Assembly (NCBI GenBank): GCA_026122225.1
Contig: JANEZZ010001676.1
Span: forward strand, 868,001-932,000
Length of the DNA: 64,000 bases
Source of the DNA: Heloderma charlesbogerti
Taxonomy: Eukaryota > Chordata > Lepidosauria > Squamata > Helodermatidae
Direction: 5' to 3'
Shown: positions 34,143 to 45,740 of the stretch, piece after piece
How the letters are laid out: each line of letters opens with the position of its first letter
Position numbering within the stretch: the first letter of the stretch is position 1
Program-made: the position numbers and the translations under genes
Notes under the pieces: generated by a model
What the model was told of the DNA's origin: nothing
Database searches by the model: none
What the model saw: the letters and a program-made list of their open reading frames with translations, nothing else

Positions 34143-35458
34143 ACAGTAACAACGCCAAAAAGTGTTCAAACTACCGCACAATTGCACTCATTTCACATGC
34201 CAGCAAGGTGATGCTCAAAATCCTACAAGCTAGGCTTCAGCAGTATGCGAACCGAGAACTACCGGAAGTACAAGCTGGGTTTCGAAGAGGCAGAGGAACT
34301 AGAGATCAAATCGCCAACATTCGCTGCATCATGGAGAAAGCAAGAGAATTCCAGAAAAACGTCTATTTCTGCTTCATTGACTACGCTAAAGCCTTTGATT
34401 GTATGGATCACAACAAACTGTGGCAAATTCTTAAAGTGATGGGAGCACCAGACCACCTTACCTGGCTCCTCAGAAACCTGTACGAGGGTCAAGAAGCAAC
34501 AGTAAGAACCAGACATGGAACAACCTATGGGTTCAAAATTGGGAAAGGAGTACGACAAGGCTGCATATTGTCACCCTGCTTATTTAACTTCTATGCAGAG
34601 TACATCATGAGAAATGCCGGGCTGGATGAATCTGAGGTCGGAATTAAGATTGCTGGGAGAATTATCAACAACCTCCGATATGCAGACGACACCACCCTAA
34701 TGGCAGAAAGCGAAGAGGATCTAAAGAGCCTCTTGTTGAGGGTGAAAGAGGAGAGTGCAAAAGCTGGTTTGAAACTCAACATTAAAAAAACGAAGATCAT
34801 GGCATCTGGCCCTATCACTTCCTGGCATATAGAAGGGGAAGAAATGGAAGCAGTGACAGATTTTACTTTCTTGGGCTCCAAGATCACCGCAGACGGTGAC
34901 TGTAGCCATGAAATTAAAAGATGCTTGCTCCTTGGGAGGAAAGCTATGGCAAACCTAGACAGCATAGTAAGGAGCAGAGACATCACCTTGCCGACAAAGG
35001 TCCGTCTAATCAAAGCTATGGTTTTCCCAGTAGTAATGTATGGCTGTGAGAGCTGGACTATAAGGAAGGCTGAGCGCCGAAGAATTGATGCTTTCGAACT
35101 GTGGTGCTGGAGAAGACTCTTACAAGTCCGCTGGACTGCAAGGAGGTCAAATCAGTCCATCCTAAAGGAAATCAACCCTGAGTGCTCATTGGAAGGACAG
35201 GTCCTGAAGCTGAAGCTCAAATATTTTGGCCACCAAATGCGAAGAGAAAACTCTCTGGAAAAGACCCTGATGCTGGGAAAGACTGAAGGCAAAAGGAGAA
35301 GGGGACGGCAGAGGATGAGATGGCTAGATAGCATCACCGATGCAACGAATATGAACTTGAGCACGCTCCGGGAGAGAGCGCAGGACAGGAAGGCCTGGCG
35401 TGCTATGGTCCATGGGGTCACAAAGAGTCGGACACGACTGAACGACTGAACAGCAACA
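34143..35458 (+). mobile_element. BovB LINE, longest copy, open RT frame of about 435 codons
   Basis: The plus frame 34091-35449 (452 codons) is uninterrupted. BovB homology starts near residue 20 (NYRTIALISHASKVML). RT motifs follow in order: YFCFIDYAKAFDCMDH, GVRQGCILSPCLFNFYAEY, NNLRYADDTTLMAESEED (catalytic YADD near residues 197-200), LNIKKTKIMASGPITSW, FPVVMYGCESWT, FELWCWRRLLQVRW and the C-terminal RRRGRQRMRWLDSIT and KSRTRLND. The 3' end is gagtcggacacgactgaac followed by an (aac)n tail. The endonuclease domain and N-terminal RT are missing, so it cannot be autonomous. The first 17 or so residues of the frame are flanking DNA. Confidence 0.94.
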
Positions 35459-35473
35459 ACAACAACAATAGTT

Positions 35474-35700
35474 TACTACTACTGTATTCTGCATATCCCC
35501 TTTCTCAGGAAGAAGGTTAATCTGAGTACATCTGAGTAGGCCCTAGGGCAGGAGTAATTTCTCTTCCCTTCCCTTCTCAGTAGTCAAAAACAACGGCTAC
35601 TACTGTAATCTGCATATTCCCCTCTCAGGAAGAAGGTTATGTATGTCTGAGTAGGGCAGGAGTAATTTCATTTCCCTTCCTTTCCTGCTAATCAAAGGGG
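35474..35700. repeat. 120-bp tandem duplication
   Basis: The block starting tactactgtattctgcatat and containing ctcaggaagaaggtta repeats at an offset of 120 bases as tactactgtaatctgcatat and ctcaggaagaaggtta. Both end in gggcaggagtaatttc. There are two units, directly after the BovB tail. Confidence 0.85.
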
Positions 35701-35780
35701 AAAAGTGTGCTGTTCTTGCCTGCAGGATTATTCAGGGCTGTTGTTTCCTTGCCAACCCACTGAAGAGTTAGCATTAAGCA

Positions 35781-36118
35781 ATGTGGCTTAGTGGTTAAGA
35801 CGCTGAACTGCAGACTGGAAGGTCGGCAGATCAGCAGTTCGAGACCCGAGTGCTGCGTGACGGAGTGAGCTCCCGTCTTCAGTCCCAGCTTCTGCCAACC
35901 TAGCAGTTCGAAAGCAAGAAATTGCAAGTAGATAAATAGGTACTGCCTCGGCAGGAAAGGTAACAGCGTTCCGTGCACCTTGGTGTTCAGTCATGCTGGC
36001 CACATGACCACGGAAGCGTCTTCGGGCAGCGCTGGCTCTTCGGCTTAGAAACGGGGATGAGCACCGCACCTTAGAGTCGGACACGACTGGTTGGGGACAC
36101 CTTTACCTTTACCTTTTT
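35781..36118 (+). repeat. Sauria-type SINE (tRNA head, BovB-like tail)
   Basis: A box TGGCTTAGTGG is at 35784-35794 and B box GTTCGAGACCC at 35837-35847. The central body has gtaacagcgttccgtgcacc and ccacatgaccacggaagcg. The 3' part has gagtcggacacgactgg, the same motif as the BovB 3' end, followed by (tttacc)n. Sauria SINEs are known to be mobilised by BovB machinery through this shared tail. The first few bases of the tRNA head are lost. Confidence 0.92.
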
Positions 36119-36339
36119 AATGTGAACCTACATAGGATCCTTCCTTTTCAACAGTTACAAAGCCCTGATATGAGGCTTGCTCAGGAGAAGACATGCCTGG
36201 TTTTGCACCCTCTTGCAAATTTTGCAAGACTGCAGAATCAAACTCAAAACTCAAAACGTGAGAAATATTGCATTGTCCCCAGAAGTGAAAAAATGGAGAC
36301 ACAATGCACTACGGAAGGAATCTTCTGCACATTTACTTG

Positions 36340-36410
36340 TGAGTAAGCCTCACTTTGAATTCAATGTAATGGGACATACTTCCAAGTAAACATGAACTGG
36401 ATTGGGTTCT
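36340..36410. repeat. short squamate MITE, type D, degenerate
   Basis: The text gagtaagcctcactttgaat and gggacatacttccaagtaaac matches the copy at 55517-55606. Confidence 0.6.
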
Positions 36411-37050
36411 GGGAAGTCTAAGCCGGTGAGCTTGCCAAAAAAATGAGTAACACTTTCTAAAAAGGCATTTCCCACCTCACCCCAGGCAGTTTAGGGCTGC
36501 ATCCAATTCTTGGTGAAATCAAAACAGGATTATTCCTGTTTAATGAGGAATCATCAGGGCCCCACAACTTTAAAAAAAAAGAAAAGAAAAGAAAAAAGAC
36601 TGCAAACAAATAGGATGCATTGAACAATAAGACAAAGCAAACACCATGGCGGAAATCAGATTGGAAAACTGGCACTGATACAAAGGCTTACTTTCTAATG
36701 AATCATTGATTAAAGTAGAAATGCAATTTAGGATATTATCTTCTTGCTGGAGGAAGAGTTACCTCATCTAGGTCCCTTGTCTGTAAACCATTACAGAGGC
36801 TATTCTGGGGGAAGAGTTTTGCATCCAAGTTATGTTAGCAACATCCGATTCATCACTGTAAAAGTTGGGGAAGATACATTTTGCAGTTCATAATGTGTCT
36901 TGGTTTCCCCTTAACACTTATTGGGCATTTCAAACAAGTTTTATTTTCTTCAGTTGTGCAACTGGATAATTTGTTCAGAAGTTATTACTACATATGGCTG
37001 GTTTTGGTAAGGGTTTAGACTGCCATCCTGTAGCAAAGAGATTTTCTTGG
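36411..37050. other. BANP intron, single-copy texture
   Basis: A-rich run at 36570-36597. No exon or repeat family recognised. Confidence 0.4.
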
Positions 37051-37062
37051 ATTACCTTAAAG

Positions 37063-37451
37063 CAACCTTCCCCAGCCAGGCACCCACAAGACATGCTGGA
37101 TTTCCAGTCCCATCACTCCCAGCCAGCATTCATTCATTCATTCATTGCATTTATAGTCCACCTTTTTTCCTCTTGCAAGAAACCCAAGGTGGCTTACATG
37201 ATCCTCCTCCTCTCTGTTTTATCCTCACAACAACAACCCTGTGAGGTAGGTTGGGCTGAGAGTCTGTGACTGGCCCAAAGTCACCCAGTGAGCTTCTATG
37301 GCCAAGTGGGGACTAGAACCCAGATCTCCCGGCTCCCAGTCCAACACTCTAGCCACTACACTACACTGGCTCTCAGCATGGCCAATGATGGCTGGGGATG
37401 ATAGAAGTTGCAATCCAACGTGTCTTGACAGCACTGGGTTGGGGAAGGTGA
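37063..37451. mobile_element. hAT-like MITE, type A, with perfect 8-bp duplication and a nested SINE
   Basis: ccttaaag flanks it exactly at 37055-37062 and 37452-37459. The arms caaccttccccagcc and ggttggggaaggtga are inverted. The MITE is interrupted between about 37127 and 37374 by a family B SINE in minus orientation. Confidence 0.88.
37128..37373 (-). repeat. tRNA-derived SINE (family B), nested, full length
   Basis: On the minus strand the head reads gtgtagtggctagagtgttgg with B box gggttctagtcccc, then ggccagtcaca and cctcacagggttgttg. The tail is an (aatg)n tract read on the minus strand. A cagcat duplication (about 6 bp) flanks it. Confidence 0.88.
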
Positions 37452-37459
37452 CCTTAAAG

Positions 37460-39785
37460 GTTTTTCATTTTGAGAATGAATTATTGTGTCTCAGATCTGA
37501 TTCTTTCTTTCTTTGTAGCAAGTTACTGCCCTGCCTACATTTGAGAATGGGAAAATCCTGAGTGCTTGTTGGTTTGGGCACATAAAAAAATTGCTACTGA
37601 CTTCTAGCATGTGAAATATCCCAGAAGAAAAATTCTGAGTCTGCCTGCTGTTTTGTAAAGTAAGAGTCCCTATTCCAAAATTTTGTACAACCTCCTAAAA
37701 ATTAGAAATTTTGTTCCAGTTCCAATTATGCCTTTGGAAAAACGTTGGTAAGTCTACTGTTCTCTAGTGAATGCAAATAATGTTCCAAAAATGTTTTTAT
37801 TTATACTTATACTAAGGTTATTTGAGTTTGAATGTCAGTACCTCTACCAGGCAATTTGGCGCACTAACACTCATGTCCACTTTCCCGTTGGGAGCTACTG
37901 TTGTACGTGCCCCACTGAAGTGAACACTTAATGATTAACTTTGCTGGTGGAGATCAGGACCCTTCCTACTAGTGCCCACAAGTGCCCTTTAACAGAAATC
38001 AATGATGTTAATCCTTTATTCTAGCAAGCATCCCACATGGAGTGGGAGCGGAGAATGAGACCAATATGACAGAGGCTTTCCTGGTCAGTTGAAGGCAAAC
38101 TATACATCAATACACACAGCTACAAGCCACTGCGGATACTGCAGAACGTGTGTTCCAAAGCCTTTACTTCTTCTGTTTGTAAAGTTGTTTTGTTTGGAGC
38201 CCCGGCCAAAAGCTAATTTGCCGGTCATAGTTCAGGCTCAAGCTGGCTTAAGCAGTTAAGGAGACTTTGCATACTCTGGCTTCAGGAGACTGGCAGACTT
38301 CTCATACACCAACAGTAACAGATGTTTAATGGACCACTTCTTACCCCAGGAGGCTCTTTCACTGAGCTCTCAGACCATTACCAAAGAGGAGCCAAACAAC
38401 AGTGCTTGAAACAGAGCTTATACGTTTACTGGCCAACAGCTTCAAACAACAGCAGCCAAAAACCCGAAGTCCTAAAAAAAAAACCCTCTGCTTTACATGA
38501 GCCAGATTCTATAATTATTATCTATTTTGGGGAACATACATGAAAGCTATAGCTTAAATGTTTGTCTACAAAATGTTGGTTTTGGGTTTTGTTCAAACCT
38601 ACAACCGAGACTTGGTAAAAGGATAGGTAATTCTGCAAACTAGATATTCCAATTTCAGAAAAGTCTAACCAGGATTCGGCTACAGGAAATAAAAAAGAAC
38701 ACCCAGGACCAGGCTTAATGGCAATGCTCCAGTCTCTCCCCACCCGCCCACCCCACAAATCTGATAAAAGGCTTTGCACTGAATAATAGGTAGTGATTCG
38801 TCAAACTGGCTGGCTGGAAACATCTGGTTGTGACATGATGTAGCCAAAGTGGGAGATGATTGCCAAATACGCCAAGGTCAAGGGGAATTGATTCCCTTTG
38901 TACATGTTTACACACGAGCGCCTTCTAGACCAATAAATGCAAACAAGGGGGCGATCAGTCATATTGTCTGTCTAATTTGCCCCTAGAGAAATTCCTTATA
39001 GAATTAGTTTCATCAGTGTACAAGAGCCTCCGTTGAGGGGCTTAAAGGCAAGAAATGTGGATGTCTGCCAAAGTCTGCACAAAGTTCAAGAGGAAATAAC
39101 ATCCTAAACAATGTCTGTGCAGCATCTTATCAGCAGAAATCGATTACGCATCCTGATGAGAGGATGGACAAGGGAAAACACTCACAGCCAGGCTCCTTGG
39201 CTCTTAACCAGGAACTGCCGGCCCCTAGAAGACATGAGTACTGTCCAGAGAACTAACAGTAAAATACAAGTTACAGTTACAATATAAAGCCTAAGAGCTC
39301 AGTTATGGACCAGCTTAGGGCAGCAGACAAGAATCCTAAGTTGGGATGTGGGAGATCTGGGTTCTATTCGTTGCCAGCCTACTAAAGTCACTGGGTGACC
39401 TCTCACAAGTTGAGTTCTCTAGGAAGTTATAGCAAAGCTTGGGAACCCACATACAACTCCAACATCCTTTAGGAGAGGCTCCAGGTTTGGTCAAGAAAAA
39501 GAATGCCCCCCAACTTTTTTGCAGTCACAAGCTGGAACTGAGGGAGCCTAGGAGAAGAAAGTAGGCAGGAACAGGGTCCTGTGTATTCAAGTAACCAAGC
39601 GGCAAGATGACAATGACAAGGCAGTAACCCTTTGGGGGATTTCACAGAATGAATGTCATTATTCATAAAGTTATGTGAATCTGGTTCAATGCCACATTTT
39701 GTAGACCTCCATAGGTGGCCAAATCAAACCCAAAAATTGCAAACGTATTCCTATTCTCCTGTATTCCTATTCTCCTTGATGCATG
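37460..39785. other. BANP intron, single-copy texture
   Basis: No repeat family was recognised. Small frames at 38322-38543 and 38522-38915 have no domain. Confidence 0.4.
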
Positions 39786-39787
39786 GA

Positions 39788-41640
39788 CCACACTCCAGAA
39801 CCTTTGGGAGGAGTCAGGGTCCAACAACTTTCATTGTTGCTCCAAGGGTAGAGTCTGCCCTCCCAGACCTAACTAGCAGAGCAGAAGAATACCTCAGCCC
39901 TAAAACTGAGCATCAAGTCTCTGACCACTGCCAAATAGCAAACTATAAAGAGAAAAACTGTAAGAAAATAGGACAATAGGAAGGGATCCCCTCCCTACTG
40001 TTACCCACATGTATGGTGAAGGCAGAGGCCTTTTGTCTGTGAATGCCCAGATCCCAGAACCAGCGGGTGATAGAATACCCTCCCTGAGTCAAGGAGGGCA
40101 AGAAAACACAGTAGGTAATTGCCGTATCGCCTCTGACCACAGAGGACATTCCAGAACCTTCAGGACACATAAGAGCGGTACCATCCCAGGCTGAATCAAG
40201 GGACCTGAGCCTACAGAGCAGCTACTTTTTGCAGAACCTGTCTTCCAAAGGCTGCATCCGTCATGGAGAGGGTGTTGATTTTGTAACGGCTTGAAAAATT
40301 ATGGCCTGAAGACCAGGGAGCAGCCTCAGTGATCTCCTCCAGCAGGGAACAGCTCCAAAACACCGCTGATGTTGCTGCTACCCTAATGGAATGAACTGTG
40401 TCACCTACAGGAGGATGTTACCCAGTATCTTGTAGGGCAAAATGATACAATCCATCAGCTATCTGGAAATGGTTGACTTGGACACCATCCTGCCTTCTGA
40501 GGACAACTGGAATGAGATAAAAAGGGATTCAAGACATGTGAGGGTTTGGTCCTAAGTAGAAGCACAATGCCCTACAGGATGTCTTGCTTGAGTCACATTC
40601 TCTTGCGGTGGTGTGCAGGTTTGGGGCAGAAGATTGGAAGATAAACCTTTAGATCCTTGTGAAATACAGAGTTCACCTTGGAAATGAACAAAGGGTCAGC
40701 GTAAAGAAACTATTCATCATAACGAAAAATGCAAAGCTGAGGGCTGGATGCCCAACTCTGAGACCCTCCTTGCTCAGGTTACCGCCACTAAGAAAACCAT
40801 CCTTGTTAGATTTCTGACTGAACACATAACCAGGGCTTCGAATGGTACTCCCATAGAAGCCATGATAACCCAGTTTAGATTCCAGGTCCGGAACTTGTGA
40901 ACCACTGGTGGTTCAATACGGTTGCCCCTTTCAGGAATCCGCAGACAAGGGGATGGTCTGGAATAGCTCCCCACCTACTCCCGACAATCCAACACACTCT
41001 TGGGTGCTGTTACCTGCCTTTTAAGGATGCTACTGCTTATCCCTTTGGCAGGGCCTGCCTGAAGAAAATCTCGGATACCCTGGATATCACTGCCTCCTTG
41101 CTTCCTGGCTACCCAGCGATGGCAGTCACAGGTGATATGTGGTGCCAATGGCCAAGATGCTGGAGACCTGGTCTGAAGGTAACCATCTAGGAGGTGGGGT
41201 GGGGGGGAAACTCTGCAGAAATCTTCCTCTTGGCTGTGTTGTGCAATGTCCTGTTCATAAGTTAAGCACTGTTGGGAGGGGAAGAAGAAAACTGTGTGTG
41301 CACGCATATGCTAAGTTCTCTGGAGCTGTGAAAACCCTGCATTGCTGCCACTTGACAGGGCTGGTCTGGGAGGGAGGGAAGGAGGGAGGACAGCCTTGTT
41401 GGAAGAGCAACAAAAATGGTTGGATCCTGCCTCCTGGACAAGGGGAGATGCCTACTCCCAAAGATTCTGGAAGTCCTCCGTGGTCAAGGGAGAAAGACAG
41501 GTTGGTTACCTGTAACTGTAGTTCTTTAAATGGTCATCTGTGCATTCACACATATGGGCTCCACACAGGTGCACAGCCCATATGTGTGATGCATACAGAC
41601 CACAAAGAAGAACATGTTTGCATTCTGTCCATATTTCTCA
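39788..41640. mobile_element. unclassified element with internal inverted repeats (DIRS-like remnant possible)
   Basis: The segment ctgaccacagaggacattcc at 40133-40160 is repeated in inverse at 41461-41488 (reverse complement starts cttgaccacggaggactt), with a related piece at 39791. A long imperfect hairpin follows, 41521-41560 against 41575-41613, with a perfect 14-bp core cacacatatgggct. The text ggttacctgtaactgtagtt just before it is widespread in reptile repeats. I recall such fold-back ends from DIRS-type (tyrosine-recombinase) elements, but I see no RT or recombinase motif here. The frame 41139-41669 is likely chance. Confidence 0.4.
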
Positions 41641-41699
41641 TCTTCTGCCTTAGACCACATTGCAACTAAACTGGTTTTTGAACGAGGTAACTATAATGG

Positions 41700-42129
41700 C
41701 GTCTGCAAAGGAATGATGGGAACGGTGGTTTGTTGAATATACTTAGAAGTCACTAATAATTTTACAGTCCGACATTTGTGTTGATCTTCAAATGTGCACT
41801 ACTACCACTTGGGCATAATATAATACTTTGTTGTTATTCAGTTTACAATAAAAACATCAGGTCTCTGCCAAATTCCACCAGAGGGGGAAAGGAGAAACAA
41901 GTAGTAAAAGTAAGTAAATTTTACAAATGTTTTAATTTCTATCATAACTGGCAGCAGCAGTTTTCAAAACAAGAGAACTACATGCAAAAAAGCATATAAA
42001 ATATGGCTTTTGTTGCCAAGGTAACAAAACAGTGTTGCAACAACATATTGCAGAGCCGTACAAAGCCAGTAGAAATGTGGAGGAAGAGCTGAGAGTGGTA
42101 CAAATTTCATGTGAACAGAAGCATAGGGA
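41700..42129. other. BANP intron, single-copy texture
   Basis: AT-rich; nothing recognised. Confidence 0.4.
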
Positions 42130-42520
42130 CAGCTGCAATCATGTTTCCCTTGTACATTCAAGGCAGAATAAAAATAAATAGTCTGTCTCCTGAACTTAAC
42201 TGCTTGTGCTATGTCATCAGCCCAACTTGGATCTTAATCGGAAACAAACGTGTCTTGTTGGATTGGTCACAAAGAGAGCTGAAAGTACTATGTTGCCTTA
42301 ATTAAGTCAGCGTGTTTAATTAACAGATGCTTCACAGCTCCCTGCCAATCATATTCCCCTTTGCAATGATGAAGGAAGTGAAATGGGATTATTCCACTAT
42401 GCCTAAAAAGTTGGGTGCTTTTGCTCAATTGAGGAGATAAAAAGGCATTCTCATTTGGTATCTGGACCCTGAATTGGATTTAGAGTTTCCCTCTCAGATG
42501 TTTCTGACTGTCTCTCTCTA
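42130..42520. promoter_or_regulatory. candidate conserved noncoding element
   Basis: The block is free of recognised repeats and microsatellites, with balanced composition and several homeodomain-like TTAATTAA / TAATTA cores (ccttaattaagtcagcgtg and gtttaattaacagatgc at about 42297-42330). Texture alone suggests constraint; there is no alignment to prove it. Confidence 0.25.
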
Positions 42521-42889
42521 CTTTCTAAGATCTGTATAGTAATATCTCTTAAGATGGAGAACTATTCCACTTAATAAAAGCATAGAAGGTGATGATGGAA
42601 GGTATGCATTCATTTCTATGGACCTTATAAAGACCACTAATATAAACTTCTAAATAAGCCTCAACAAAGTGTTCTAGTTAGGGCTGATCCTCAATTAAAT
42701 AAACATTCTCAATTACTCAAATTAATGTTAATTTATTCATTGATCCATTGATTAAATCTGCATAAAGTGACATGTGACAGACAAAACTGTGTACTTTTTT
42801 AGATGATGCATGCATATGTTATAGGAGGCACCATCTTAGAAGAGGCATTCCCTCCTGTGTAAAAGTGAAGCAGAAATTCATTTGCTAAG

Positions 42890-43270
42890 GTGGTTCTTGC
42901 CATGGGCTGGTTTTGCCTGATTAAATGGGGATATCTTTCTATTCAGCTGAAAAGGCTTTTAATTGATGAATCTAACCAATTAAATCATTAAAGGTTGCAG
43001 CCCTATGTTTAGTTGAAAAAAGAGCAGCATGAATTTTTGCCCTGAGCAAAGTCTTTATCGAAACTGTTGATACTATCAGCTCTGCAAGAGTAATGCTTTC
43101 TCTCCAAGTGCCAGCTTGAGGCTCATTAACACTGGTGTTTACGTCCTGTAAGTAAGCAAACCTCATCACTTTCATGGCACATGGTGGGGAAAAGCTTGGT
43201 ATAAATTCATCACACATCTGCTTTCTCTTTAACTGCAGCAAAGACTAGACAAAAGTTTATTTTCACCTTG
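42890..43270. promoter_or_regulatory. candidate conserved noncoding element
   Basis: Another repeat-free block with multiple TAAT-type cores (gcttttaattgatgaatc, ccaattaaatcattaaagg near 42955-42995) and an even codon-free texture. A minus frame 42972-43241 (89 codons) covers it but has no domain. It is inferred as possible regulatory sequence only. Confidence 0.22.
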
Positions 43271-44255
43271 TGAAGGATGAATGGATGCTTCTTCCATAAC
43301 AGACTTTCTAATGATCCAAACATGCTATTTCTTATTTTAAGCCTTAAGGACAGAATGAACTTAGAAGGCTGTCAGAATCTTTGGCTATGTTGTGTTTTAA
43401 ATGTTAAGGTTACGCAGACGATGGTTTCCCATTTGTGAAAACCTTGGTAGTTGAAGACATATTCTTTCCTTTCCCCAAAATCAAGTTTGTTCAACTTAGT
43501 GCCAATAACTTGACATGTTAGCATTATATAATTCCTTAAAAATGTGAGTTGGGATTCAGTTAAACTTCACACAGGGAGAATCAAATGGAAACTAAGTTAT
43601 TATATTATTTATTTATTACATTTCTATACTGCCTATTATAGAAGCCTTCTGGATAACTGATACTGCTAGGAATGTTAAAGTTCAATAGGCTGATTGCATT
43701 AGGCAGATAGGATCCAAAATGGTTCAGGAGGAGGTCTTGTATTTGGCTAAATGTGTTGGTCATATATTGGATTCATGGACAACCCAAAAGCTTGCGACCT
43801 ACCCTATTATTCAAGTTATTCTAGACTCTGCCTTTTTAAAAGACCCACATGGCAACTACTCTTGAAACATGAGATATGGTTTACATAACATTTTTCATTC
43901 TGCTGTCACAGAGTGTGGACTAACACTAGCAGCCATCTCATGAAAATCAAGATCATTTTGGCTATGGAAACATCTGTAATCTCAGAGCCATGTGTTTTCT
44001 CTCTAAAACATTATTCCTAGTTATTATTTGTTACTAAAGAATGGCCACTGTGTGGTGTTCATTGCAAAATTGTTTTTATGCATGATGCTTTAACATGAAA
44101 GCAGGGACAGGACATCTTCAACTGAGCTCAAGTGAATATACATCTTATTAGATCAGAATCTCGGGTAGGGCTGTACAAAGGTAGCATGTTCATACATTAA
44201 TAAATAAGCTTGTCCATAAAAAGACACACACACCCTCAAAAGTCTCATCCTAAAC
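43271..44255. other. BANP intron; short LINE tail at about 43600-43650
   Basis: The text attatttatttattacatttctatactgcc is the minus-strand 3' terminus typical of L2-type LINEs. Otherwise nothing was recognised. Confidence 0.45.
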
Positions 44256-44299
44256 TCCTATCTTATGAGTGAAGCATTTCCCTGTGGAGATGTCATGTT

Positions 44300-45200
44300 C
44301 TCCAGCCATGATCCCCCCTCCTGCTCACAGTAGGACTCAGACGGGGAAGAAGTTTCTTCCAATAACCCATCATGTGCTACTCTGGGACCTTGCGAGCCAA
44401 AGGACATGGCCTTACCAGACTCCTTGGACTCAGAGGGAACCCCTCCCATGGAGTCCTCACCACCTCCACAACATAGGAACCAGCGGCTACAGAATCGAAC
44501 AGTGGCCGTTTAAGAGGTAGACAGCTCCTCAGAGGGGGTGACGTTAAGGCTTCAGAAAGCCTCTGCATGTTGCTGAGACAATAGCTCTTCTTGAGTGAGC
44601 TCCAATCCATACCTGTCACAGTGATCTGTCCAGGGTCCTGACAGACCCTGCCTTGTCAGGCCTTGCCTTGCCATCCTGCTTAGCTGGACTTGACTCTGCT
44701 TCATTGGACTTGACTCTGCCTCACACTTCTAATAAGTACAACAGTTTTAGACTGCCTCCCTGGGAACTTTGAGCTAAGCTGGACGAGACAAGAGGAACAA
44801 TTGCTTTTGTATGCCTGCTGGTATAAATTCAATTTAAGGGTCTTTAGTTGTCAAAGTGTAAAAAAAAAAAGTCTCTCCCAGAGAGACTGAAGAAGTGCCC
44901 AAGACCCCCTGCCAGTAATAAGAAAATAATTTAGTTGGATGGACCAGGTCTAACTTTGTTGAAGGCAACTCATTAGTCTTTGTCTGCAGCTGCAATGGAT
45001 CCACCAACATTGATTGTTCCTTTGTGGCCCATCATGAGTGTACAACTCCACCTTGCTTTGCTGTAGGGCTCTGCATTGACCTAAATGACTGTCCTAGCCA
45101 GCTATTCCTGGCCTGTGGCTGACCTTGAGACAGTCTCCCCTATTCGCCAATATATTTTGCTACCAGCTGACTGATTGCGCCAGCCAAAGTCCTCCTCTCT
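44300..45200 (+). pseudogene. retroelement-like remnant with acidic ORF end
   Basis: A plus frame at about 44337-44512 reads DSDGEEVSSNN, CEPKDMALPDSLDSEGTPP, MESSPPPQHRNQRLQNR and stops at TAA. An acidic serine-rich segment followed by a basic RNQRLQNR tail resembles the remnants at 4.0 and 16.3 kb. Next come C/T-rich direct repeats (cttgactctgcttcattgga, cttgactctgcctcacactt at about 44688-44730). Family unknown; an LTR-element ORF end plus leader is my best guess. Confidence 0.35.
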
Positions 45201-45589
45201 CTGACGTCTTATCCTAACAGTGTCTTGCATGTATGTTAAGTTTTCCAATCAGCAAATGAACTATTCTTTAAGAAAGGGTTTTTTTTTTTAATGCTACCCA
45301 GTTTCTGTAAGAGAAGCAGAGAGCAATACAGGGTGTGAATTTGAAGCAGACTTCTATGAAAGTTCTAGACCTAAAACTATTGTTTTTTTAGAGTACACAT
45401 CTGGCTTTCCCCAGTATACTGCCAGTTCTGTAACTTAGTTGAATACCCAACTGGGAGAATATAAAACTTGTGTATAATGAAAAATAAAGGCAAGAAATGC
45501 TTCTTGGGGTTCAAGTATTGCTTGTAAGAATTTAGCTGAACTAACTAGGTTTCTCTTTATCCATATTCAGGAAGGCTGTACCAAAGACG

Positions 45590-45740
45590 AAAAATAAAAA
45601 TGTTCCAAGTGCCATGTTAGTCTGTTCCAGCAAAAACAAAAAAGAATCATGTGGCACCTTAAAGACTAATAAATTTATTCTGGCATAAGCTTTCATGGAC
45701 TATAGTCTACTTCATCAGATGCATGAAGTGTTAAGCTCAA
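45590..45740 (+). repeat. conserved interspersed repeat, type F
   Basis: The text tgccatgttagtctgttcc, tgtggcaccttaaagactaa, ggcataagctttcatggac and cttcatcagatgcatg. It is the longest of three copies here. Confidence 0.75.

Noticed and set aside
41139..41669. 176-codon plus-strand frame as a gene
   Set aside because: It crosses G-rich runs and the long hairpin, and no domain is recognisable.
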